DNA of 64,000 nucleotides, taken from NCBI GenBank assembly GCA_937862735.1, contig CALMDH010000304.1, forward strand, positions 30,155-94,154. The letters are read 5' to 3'. The notes beneath the pieces are model-generated. The model ran no database searches. It was not told the DNA's origin and saw only the letters and a program-made list of their open reading frames with translations. Shown piece by piece: positions 57,452 through 64,000 of the stretch (the first letter of the stretch is position 1; each line of letters opens with the position of its first letter). The stretch comes from M0108 sp937862735. GTDB taxonomy: Bacteria; Pseudomonadota; Gammaproteobacteria; Chromatiales; Chromatiaceae. A program made the translations under genes and the position numbers.

Positions 57452-60227
57452 TACCCCCTACCCGCGCGACGTGACCCCTTCCCTCAGCGCAGGCCCCCTG
57501 CCCGTTGGCGCAGTCCTGGAGGGGCTTCGCGCCCCCCTGCCGGTTGACGCGGTCCTGGACGAACTCCGCGCCGCCCTGCGCGCCGGTCATGCCCTCCTGC
57601 AGGCCCCCACCGGCTCCGGCAAATCCACCCGCGTGCCCCTGGCCCTGCTCGCGGAGGACTGGCTGGCCGGCCAGCGCCTCCTGCTGCTGGAGCCGCGCCG
57701 GGCGGCGGCGCGCCTCACCGCCGCCCGCATGGCGGACCTGCTGGGGGAGCCCCTGGGCGAGACGGTCGGCTACCAGGTGCGCTTCGAGCGGCGCATCGGC
57801 CCCCGCACCCGGATCGAGGTCCTGACCGAGGGACTCCTCACCCGGCGCATCCAGGTCGATCCGACCCTGGCCGGGGTCGGCGCCATCCTCTTCGACGAGT
57901 TCCACGAGCAGAACCTGGAGGCCGCCCTGGGCCTGGCCCTGACCCTGGACGTGGTCGCCGGCCTGCGCCCCGACCTGCGCCTCCTGGCCATGTCCGCCAC
58001 CCTGGACCCCGCTCCCCTGGCGGACCTCCTGGGTGGCGCCCCCCTCATCCAGGCCGCCGGCCGCAGCCATCCCGTCCAGATCCGTTACGCCGACCGCGAC
58101 CCGGGACCGGACTGGCTGCCAGCCATGGCCAGCACCATCCGCCAGGCCCTGGTGGCGCAGCCGGGGGATGTCCTCGCCTTCCTGCCCGGCGCCCGGGAGA
58201 TCGGGCAACTCCAGGCGCGACTGTCCGGAGAGCTGACCCCGGAGGGTCGGGCGGAACCGGCGGAGCAACCTGCGGTCGAGATCCTCCCCCTCCACGGCAC
58301 CCTGTCCCTGGCGGAACAGGAACGGGTCCTGCGGCGATCACCAGCGCCTGAGAGGGCCAGGGGCCAAGACGACCGGGAGCGGGACGAAGCCCTGGCCGGT
58401 CCCCGCCGGATCATCCTGGCGACGGACCTGGCCGAGACCAGCCTCACCATCCCCGGCATCGGCGCGGTGGTGGATGGCGGTCTGACCCGCAAGCCCCGCT
58501 TCGCCCCCGCCTCCGGCTTGACCCGCCTGGTGACCACGCCCATCCCCCTGGCCTCGGCGGACCAGCGCGCCGGACGCGCCGGGCGGCTGGGACCGGGGAT
58601 CTGTTACCGCCTCTGGACCCCGGCGCGGGAGGTCGGCCGGCCGGCGCACCGCACCCCGGAGATCCTCCAGGCCGACCTCGCCGGCCTGGCCCTGGAACTG
58701 GCCCTGTGGGGGGTGCGCGACCCGGCGGAGCTGCACTGGCTCCAGGCCCCGCCGCGTCCGGCCTGGGAGCAGGCCGTCGCCCTGCTCCAGCGCCTGGAGG
58801 CCCTGGACGCCGAGAGGCGCATCACCCGCCTGGGCCGCGCCATGACCGGCCTGCCGCTCCATCCCCGCCTCGCCGCCCTGCTGCTGGGGGCACCGGCGCA
58901 CCTGACCGGCACGGCCGTCGACCTTTGCGCCCTGCTCAGCGAGCGTGACCCCCTCCTCCGCCATCCCGAGGCGCCGGTGACGGCGGACCTGGAGACCCGG
59001 CTCATTGCCCTGGCGGGCTGGAGGCACTCCGTCACCGGCATGAAGAATAGCCACCCCGCCAGCAAGGCGCGACCGGGCATCCCCGGGGCGCGGCAACCGG
59101 CCCCAGGTACCTCATCGGTGAACAGGCTGGATGAACAATACATGGACCCCCGGCGCCTGGCGGCCGTGGACCGAGCCGCCACCCAACTGCACCGCCTGCT
59201 CAAGGGGCTGGCACGGGAGCCTCGACCGGGGGTCACCACCCCCGGCGGCCTCCTCGCCCTCGCCTATCCCGACCGCGTCGCCCAGCGGCGCAACGACCGG
59301 GAGGGCCGTTACCGCCTGGCCCAGGGCCCGGGGGCCATCCTGCCCGCGGGTGATCCTTTGGCCCTGCATCCCTACCTGGTCGTCGCCAGCCTCGACGCCA
59401 CCGGGCGCGAGGGCCGGATCCAGCTCGCCCTGGCGATCGCCGCCGACGAACTGCTGGTCGTGGGCGAGCATCAGCTCCGGAGCGAGCGCCTCCTGACCTG
59501 GGACGCGGCGCGGGAGGCCCCCACCGCCCAGGAGGTCGTCCGCTTCGATGCCCTTACCCTCAGCTCCCGGCCAGTGCCTCTCCTGGCCAGTGATCCGGTC
59601 CAGGAACTGCTGCTAGCGCGGATCAGCGAGAATCCCGACCAGACCCTGCCCTGGAGCACGGAGGCTCGTCAGTTTCAGGCCCGCGTCGCGCTGCTACGCC
59701 GGCTGGAACCGGAGGCCGGCTGGCCGGACCTTTCACTCCCTCGGCTGACCGCGGACCTGGCCGACTGGCTGGGCCCCTGGCTGGCGGGCAAGAGCCGCCT
59801 CGCTGCCGTCCGGGACCTGGACCTGGCCGCTGTCCTCGCCGCCGGCCTCGACTGGCATCAACGCCAGCGCCTGGACCAGGAGGCCCCCACCCACCTGATC
59901 ACCCCCGCCGGCACCCGGCGCCCGATCGATTATCTGGCCGGCGACATCCCCCTCCTCGCCGTGCCCTTGCAGGAGATGCTGGGCACCCGGGAGACCCCGC
60001 GCATCGCCGGCGACCGGGTGGCGCTCCTGGTGCAACTGCTCAGCCCGGCGCGCCGTCCCATCCAGCTCACCCGTGACCTGCCCGGCTTCTGGGCCGGCAG
60101 CTACGCCGAGGTGCGCAAGGAGATGCGCGGCCGCTATCCCAAGCACCACTGGCCCGAGGACCCGGCCAGCGCCACCCCCCTGGCGCGCAGCCTCAAGCCT
60201 CGGCCGGCCCCTGGGGAAGGCGGTTGA
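57396..60227 (+). CDS. hrpB: ATP-dependent DExH helicase HrpB
   Basis: HrpB is a DExH-box RNA helicase-like protein. The 943-residue product has Walker A APTGSGKST, the DEFHE box, SAT, ATDLAETSLTIPG and QRAGRAGR, followed by the HrpB C-terminal domain (PRRPIDYLAGD-like RRPIDYLAGD near 850; PAPGEGG end). The N-terminus before PVDAVLDELRAAL is unusual: it holds a duplicated 36-base segment and a second PVxAVLxxLRA copy. GTG 57396 is the longest start; GTG 57471 skips the repeat and is equally likely. No ribosome site decides. Confidence 0.9.
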   Translation: MRLPSEANSPRGVRLPGEATPYPRDVTPSLSAGPLPVGAVLEGLRAPLPVDAVLDELRAALRAGHALLQAPTGSGKSTRVPLALLAEDWLAGQRLLLLEPRRAAARLTAARMADLLGEPLGETVGYQVRFERRIGPRTRIEVLTEGLLTRRIQVDPTLAGVGAILFDEFHEQNLEAALGLALTLDVVAGLRPDLRLLAMSATLDPAPLADLLGGAPLIQAAGRSHPVQIRYADRDPGPDWLPAMASTIRQALVAQPGDVLAFLPGAREIGQLQARLSGELTPEGRAEPAEQPAVEILPLHGTLSLAEQERVLRRSPAPERARGQDDRERDEALAGPRRIILATDLAETSLTIPGIGAVVDGGLTRKPRFAPASGLTRLVTTPIPLASADQRAGRAGRLGPGICYRLWTPAREVGRPAHRTPEILQADLAGLALELALWGVRDPAELHWLQAPPRPAWEQAVALLQRLEALDAERRITRLGRAMTGLPLHPRLAALLLGAPAHLTGTAVDLCALLSERDPLLRHPEAPVTADLETRLIALAGWRHSVTGMKNSHPASKARPGIPGARQPAPGTSSVNRLDEQYMDPRRLAAVDRAATQLHRLLKGLAREPRPGVTTPGGLLALAYPDRVAQRRNDREGRYRLAQGPGAILPAGDPLALHPYLVVASLDATGREGRIQLALAIAADELLVVGEHQLRSERLLTWDAAREAPTAQEVVRFDALTLSSRPVPLLASDPVQELLLARISENPDQTLPWSTEARQFQARVALLRRLEPEAGWPDLSLPRLTADLADWLGPWLAGKSRLAAVRDLDLAAVLAAGLDWHQRQRLDQEAPTHLITPAGTRRPIDYLAGDIPLLAVPLQEMLGTRETPRIAGDRVALLVQLLSPARRPIQLTRDLPGFWAGSYAEVRKEMRGRYPKHHWPEDPASATPLARSLKPRPAPGEGG

Positions 60228-60257
60228 GGGCGTTACCGTGGCGCCCCCTCTCCCCGA

Positions 60258-60280
60258 CCCTCCCCCACGCGGGAGGAGGG
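60258..60280 (+). terminator. Palindromic element after hrpB
   Basis: CCCTCC (60258-60263) pairs with GGAGGG (60275-60280), with CCC and GGG extending the stem inside. CCCTCTCCCC precedes it. This composition is typical of dispersed palindromic repeats that follow genes in high-GC genomes. No T-tract is present. Confidence 0.4.
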
Positions 60281-60431
60281 AGTAAGCGCATCAGCGGCTT
60301 GTGCTCCCGCTGCCAGACCAGGAGGCAGGGGGGTAAACGATTTCTTGAGGGCTAACTGTCATGAGGCGGCAGACCACGCCCCTGATCATGAAAGACATTC
60401 CCGTGACTTTCACGCTAACCGTTCTTGAGGG
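60281..60431. other. Gap after hrpB with a 13-base direct repeat
   Basis: No gene is seen. TTCTTGAGGGCTA occurs at 60342-60354 and again at 60422-60434, the second copy reaching the stop of the convergent gene. The inverted pair TGAAAG/CTTTCA lies between them. Confidence 0.4.
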
Positions 60432-60767
60432 CTACCAGGGCTTGTATTGCAGTCCGGGCAGGCTGTCCTTGTTGAAGACCGGGGGCAGGGTCTCGACCAG
60501 CTCCACCAGTTCCTCCAGGTTCAGGTAGCGGCCCCAGGAGGCCTTGGCGGCCTCGACGGGCAGTTCCACCCAGAAACGTTCCGCCCGGGGCTCGCAGAGG
60601 ATCTGCAGGACATTGTCATGCCCGTCGATGAGGCCCAGATAGTCGTCCTCGCCATGAAAACGCCCCAGGAGCTGGCGGCGGATGTCGTGGGCGCTCATCT
60701 CCACGGCGCTGGCGGAGGAGATGGCGTCGTTGGAACGCTCGAAATAATAGAAAACTTTGTAGTGCAT
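60432..60767 (-). CDS. Small conserved hypothetical protein
   Basis: The 111-residue product begins MHYKVFYYFERSNDAISSASA and contains ADRxL-like helical and beta segments (DNVLQILCEPRAERFWVELP; LNLEELVELVETLPP). It has no signal peptide or membrane helix. I recognise no named family. The start is ATG 60767 with only a weak site. It converges with hrpB and diverges from aat. Confidence 0.6.
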   Translation of the reverse strand: MHYKVFYYFERSNDAISSASAVEMSAHDIRRQLLGRFHGEDDYLGLIDGHDNVLQILCEPRAERFWVELPVEAAKASWGRYLNLEELVELVETLPPVFNKDSLPGLQYKPW

Positions 60768-61037
60768 CTTGGTGTTATCGCGCTTGCGCCCTGCCGCTCC
60801 GGGGTTGCCGGACCGCTTCCCGCCTGGCCAGGGTCAGGTCCCACCCCGTGTTATGATTTCAGGCCACCCTTGGCATGAGCCGCAAGGAGGCCCGGACAAC
60901 CTTGCCTTATACCCAGTCAGGCCCTCACGGGCAAATTTTTCCCCGTTGGGACGAAGCTTTTCCCCGCCGGCGGCGCCGGGATTCTCTGGCGCCCCGCGCC
61001 TGAACCGCCGGTCGCAACCAGCCCAGGCGCGCACCTC
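60768..61037. promoter_or_regulatory. Divergent region before aat
   Basis: This 270-base region lies between divergent genes and should carry promoters. It contains a GC-rich inverted segment near 60965-61000 (GGCGCC repeats). No -35/-10 pair stands out, and no open frame resembles a protein. Confidence 0.3.
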
Positions 61038-61742
61038 ATGCTGCATCTGCTCGACCCGCGTGATCCCCAGGCCCCCTTCCCCGACGTCGAACGGGCCGAG
61101 CGGGAGCCTAATGGCCTGCTGGCCGTGGGCGGTGACCTGAGCCCGCTCCGCCTGCTCAATGCCTACCGCCACGGTATCTTCCCCTGGTTCAACGCCGGCG
61201 ACCCCATCCTCTGGTGGTCCCCGGACCCGCGCACCATCCTGCTCCCGGATCAGCTCCACGTCTCCCGCAGCCTGGCCAAGACCCTGCGGCGCGGCGACCT
61301 CCGGGTCAGCCTGGACCGGGCCTTCCGCGAGGTGGTCGCCGGCTGCGCCGCGCCCCGCCGCCAGGGGGACGGGACCTGGATCCTGCCCCTGATGGCGCGG
61401 GCCTACGAGCGCCTCCATCGCCTGGGCTGGGCCCATTCGGTGGAGGTCTGGCGGCAGGGGGAACTGGTCGGCGGCCTCTATGGCGTGGCCCTGGGACGGG
61501 CCTTCTTTGGCGAATCCATGTTCAGCCGCGCCACCGACGCCTCCAAGGTCGCCCTGGTCCACCTCTGCCAGACCCTGGCGGCCCGCGGCTTTGGGCTCAT
61601 CGACTGCCAGATGCACAGTGACCACCTCGGCCGGATGGGCGCGGTGGCGATCCCCCGCATGACCTTCACCGCCCTCCTTGACGTCCTCTGCGCCGAGCCC
61701 GGCCGGCCCGGAAGCTGGTCCCCGGAGCCGGAAGAACCATGA
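61038..61742 (+). CDS. aat: Leucyl/phenylalanyl-tRNA-protein transferase Aat
   Basis: Aat adds Leu or Phe from tRNA to proteins with N-terminal Arg or Lys, marking them for ClpAP. The 234-residue product has NGLLAVGGDLSPLRLLNAYRHGIFPWF, ILWWSPDPRTILLP and SVEVWRQGELVGGLYGVALG, with GESMFSRATDASKVALVHL. Length fits the family (about 230-240). It overlaps bpt by 4 bases, so the two N-degron enzymes are coupled. Confidence 0.96.
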   Translation: MLHLLDPRDPQAPFPDVERAEREPNGLLAVGGDLSPLRLLNAYRHGIFPWFNAGDPILWWSPDPRTILLPDQLHVSRSLAKTLRRGDLRVSLDRAFREVVAGCAAPRRQGDGTWILPLMARAYERLHRLGWAHSVEVWRQGELVGGLYGVALGRAFFGESMFSRATDASKVALVHLCQTLAARGFGLIDCQMHSDHLGRMGAVAIPRMTFTALLDVLCAEPGRPGSWSPEPEEP

Positions 61743-62521
61743 CCTCGGCGGTCGGGGCCCGGCACCTGCCCCTCTATCTCACCCCCGGCCGCCCCTGCGC
61801 CTACCTGCCCGGACGCGAGGAACGCGTCCTCTTCGTCGATCCTCACGCCCCCCTGTCCGGCGCGGGCTACGAGTCACTGCTGGCCCGGGGGTACCGGCGC
61901 GCCGGGCGCTTCATCTACCGCCCCGCCTGCGGCCACTGCCAGGCCTGCGTGCCGGTGCGTCTGGATGTCCGCCGCTTCGCCCTCAACCGCTCCCAGCGGC
62001 GCAACCTGGACCTGAATCGCGACCTCAACCTCCATGACCGGCCCCGGGCCTTCCACGAAGAGCACTTCGCCCTCTACGCCGCCTACCTGCGCCACCGCCA
62101 TCCCGATGGCGGTATGACCGAGCAACTGACCCCAGGGAGCTATCGGGACTACCTCATCCAGCCCTGGGGCGGCGAGACCCGCCTACTGGAGTTGCGCCTG
62201 GGTGGGCGCCTGGTCGCCCTGGCCGTCACCGATCGCCTGCCCCAGGCCCTGTCCGCCGTCTACACCTGCTTCGACCCAGACTTCAGTCGGCGGGCCCCGG
62301 GGGTCTACGCCATCCTCAGTCAGATCGCCCTGGCCCGCCACCTGGGGCTGCGCTATCTCTACCTGGGTTATTGGCTCCAGGACTGCCGGAAGATGGCCTA
62401 TAAGGCCCAGTACCGCCCCATCCAGGCCCTGATCGGCACTGAATGGCGGGAATTCAGCCGGGGGGAGGCAATCCCGGCTGAGACCAATATCCCTGTCGGT
62501 GGCCTCTTCCTGGGGAACTAA
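61739..62521 (+). CDS. bpt: Aspartate/glutamate leucyltransferase Bpt
   Basis: Bpt adds Leu to proteins with N-terminal Asp or Glu, giving a second entry to ClpAP degradation. The 260-residue product has FIYRPACGHCQACVPVRLDV, with the cysteine-rich ATE1-type N-domain, then SQRRNLDLNRDL and YLYLGYWLQDCRKMAYKAQYRP. ATG 61739 lies in the 4-base overlap with aat. The pair order is common in proteobacteria. Confidence 0.95.
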   Translation: MTSAVGARHLPLYLTPGRPCAYLPGREERVLFVDPHAPLSGAGYESLLARGYRRAGRFIYRPACGHCQACVPVRLDVRRFALNRSQRRNLDLNRDLNLHDRPRAFHEEHFALYAAYLRHRHPDGGMTEQLTPGSYRDYLIQPWGGETRLLELRLGGRLVALAVTDRLPQALSAVYTCFDPDFSRRAPGVYAILSQIALARHLGLRYLYLGYWLQDCRKMAYKAQYRPIQALIGTEWREFSRGEAIPAETNIPVGGLFLGN

Positions 62522-62571
62522 ATGGCTTGGCGGTTAGGGTGTAGACGACCCTGGAAAAAGCAGGGGGTGAA

Positions 62572-62601
62572 TGTCGGAATTTGTCGGATTTTGTCGGAAT
62601 T
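62572..62601 (+). repeat. Three 10-base tandem repeats upstream of the MBOAT gene
   Basis: TGTCGGAATT, TGTCGGATTT and TGTCGGAATT follow one another (62572, 62582 and 62592) in a notably A+T-rich 180-base gap. The 10-base period is about one helical turn, as in iterated regulator sites. It lies about 105 bases upstream of the acyltransferase start. No named binding motif is recognised. Confidence 0.75.
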
Positions 62602-62705
62602 TCTGCGTTATTTTTGGGGGGTTTTCTTTGCGGAGATAAGGTGATAAAAAAATAAATGGAAATAGACAACTACCGCTTGGGACTCTCCGTTAGGGGCAAG
62701 GCCGC

Positions 62706-63950
62706 ATGCTTTTCAACAGCTACATCTTCATTTTTGTCTTTCTGCCCATCACCCTGCTGGGCTTCCACTTGATCGGGTCCCAAGGGCGCCACAAGGTGGC
62801 CCTGGCCTGGCTCGTCGCCGCATCCCTCTTCTTTTACGGCTGGTGGAACCCTGCCTACCTCGGCCTGATCCTGGGCTCGATGCTCTTCAACTATGCCGTG
62901 GGCGTCGCCCTGAGTTCCCGCGCCGGTAATGGTCCCAACCCCCAGGCCAAGGCCATCCTGGTCGCGGGCATCGCCGCCAACCTGGCCTTGCTGGGCTATT
63001 ACAAGTACGCCAACTTCTTCGTTGACAACCTCAACGCCCTGTTCGGCTCCGGCCTGACCCTGGAGACCATCATCCTGCCGCTGGCGATCTCCTTCTTCAC
63101 CTTCCAGCAGATCGCCTACCTGGTCGACGCCTACCGGGGCGAGACCCACGAATACAGCTTCCTGCATTACACCCTGTTTGTCGTCTTCTTCCCCCAGCTC
63201 ATCGCTGGCCCCATTGTCCATCACCGCGAGGTACTCCCTCAATTCGCCCGGTCAACCCTCTACCGGCTCAAGGCCGAGCACCTGGCGGTGGGCCTGACCA
63301 TCTTCGCCCTGGGCCTGTTCAAGAAGGTGGTCCTGGCCGATGGCGTGGCGGTCTACGCGACGCCGGTGTTCGCCGCCGCCCAGGCTGGAACCACCCTGAC
63401 CTTTTTCGAGGCTTGGGGCGGCGCCCTGGCCTATACATTCCAACTCTATTTCGACTTCTCCGGCTACTCGGACATGGCCATCGGTCTGGCGCGGATGTTC
63501 GGGGTCCGGTTACCCCTGAATTTCAATTCGCCCTACAAGGCGACCTCGATCATCGACTTCTGGCGGCGCTGGCACATCACCTTATCCCGTTTTCTGCGGG
63601 ACTATCTCTACATCCCCCTGGGCGGGAGCCGTAAGGGTGAGGCGCGCCGGCTGACTAACCTGCTGATTACCATGCTGCTCGGCGGTCTGTGGCACGGCGC
63701 CGGCTGGACCTTCGTCCTCTGGGGCGGGCTGCATGGCTTCTATCTGGTCGTCAACCATGCCTGGCGCCAGTGGCGGGCCAACCGCGGACATACCCAAGGC
63801 ACCCGGGTTGGGCGTTTCTTTGCCTGGTTGTTGACCATGCTAGCGGTCGTGGTTGCGTGGGTGCCTTTCCGGGCGGAAAGCATGGCTGCAACTCAGAACA
63901 TACTTTTAGCCATGTCTGGATTACAGGGATTTGTCTTGCCATCTAGCTGA
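62706..63950 (+). CDS. MBOAT-family O-acyltransferase (AlgI-like), C-terminus short
   Basis: MBOAT proteins acylate polysaccharides or lipids at the membrane; AlgI-type members O-acetylate exopolysaccharides with a periplasmic partner. The 414-residue product has many membrane helices, LFNSYIFIFVFLPITLLGFH, AYTFQLYFDFSGYSDMAIGLARM, FWRRWHITLSRFLRDYLYIPLGG and the active-site histidine in GGLWHGAGW. Family members usually run about 460-520 residues; here the frame stops after LQGFVLPSS. AGGGG precedes ATG 62706. The loss of the last helices suggests a truncation or frameshift; only 50 bases follow in the window. Confidence 0.85.
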   Translation: MLFNSYIFIFVFLPITLLGFHLIGSQGRHKVALAWLVAASLFFYGWWNPAYLGLILGSMLFNYAVGVALSSRAGNGPNPQAKAILVAGIAANLALLGYYKYANFFVDNLNALFGSGLTLETIILPLAISFFTFQQIAYLVDAYRGETHEYSFLHYTLFVVFFPQLIAGPIVHHREVLPQFARSTLYRLKAEHLAVGLTIFALGLFKKVVLADGVAVYATPVFAAAQAGTTLTFFEAWGGALAYTFQLYFDFSGYSDMAIGLARMFGVRLPLNFNSPYKATSIIDFWRRWHITLSRFLRDYLYIPLGGSRKGEARRLTNLLITMLLGGLWHGAGWTFVLWGGLHGFYLVVNHAWRQWRANRGHTQGTRVGRFFAWLLTMLAVVVAWVPFRAESMAATQNILLAMSGLQGFVLPSS

Positions 63951-64000
63951 CCTTTACACATACTTACGTCCACAACCGGCCATGTTTAGGAAGCGCAGCC

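Noticed and set aside
60342..60434. 13-base direct repeats as attachment sites of an integrated element
   Set aside because: Only 80 bases lie between them and no integrase or tRNA gene is nearby.

Overview
The window is high-GC, densely coding DNA, most likely from a gammaproteobacterium. The gene set points that way: a PotFGHI polyamine importer, an aat-bpt N-degron pair, HrpB and many lipoproteins. A purple-sulfur-type member of the Chromatiales would fit, but that is inference and no taxonomic marker gene is present. No rRNA, tRNA, CRISPR array or intact insertion sequence was seen.

Positions 1-37544 are one large type VI secretion system (T6SS) locus. The first arm (+ strand) runs tssA (cut by the window edge), tssB, tssC, hcp, tagJ, tssE, tssF, tssG, clpV and vgrG, giving the sheath, tube, baseplate, recycling ATPase and spike. 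A cargo/adaptor cassette follows: DUF2169 fused to pentapeptide repeats, a second pentapeptide protein, DUF3540, and a PAAR-like DUF4150 protein. Next come a DUF29 protein, an FHA-transmembrane-lytic transglycosylase fusion and a lipoprotein alpha/beta hydrolase. A minus-strand operon encodes a PpkA-type kinase fused to a formylglycine-enzyme-like domain, a Sel1-repeat lipoprotein and an autotransporter-like outer-membrane protein. Diverging from it, the second structural arm (+) carries tagH (FHA), tssJ, tssK, tssL (with an OmpA domain), tssM, tagF and the PP2C phosphatase pppA. The locus therefore has the kinase, phosphatase, FHA protein and TagF needed for threonine-phosphorylation control, plus a second FHA protein able to act on the cell wall.

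Positions 37567-42229 (- strand) form a tightly packed five-gene unit: small lipoprotein, 2-phosphoglycerate-kinase-like ATPase with ATP-cone-like repeats, CHASE-domain sensor kinase, single-domain response regulator and histidine phosphatase. Three junctions have four-base or similarly tight coupling. This looks like an undescribed signalling or metabolic module.

Positions 42398-49842 hold mixed housekeeping and envelope genes: a small hypothetical protein, a secreted isoaspartyl methyltransferase, a polytopic spermidine-synthase-like protein, two small exported proteins, a Uma2 nuclease with an adjacent gene remnant, and a Tat-type LD-carboxypeptidase. Positions 49962-54130 are potFGHI (- strand), with an intrinsic terminator in the leader that suggests attenuation. 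Positions 54401-62521 hold a coiled-coil OmpA-family protein, a CbiX-like chelatase, HrpB helicase, a small conserved protein, and the overlapping aat and bpt genes. The window ends in an MBOAT acyltransferase that looks C-terminally truncated.
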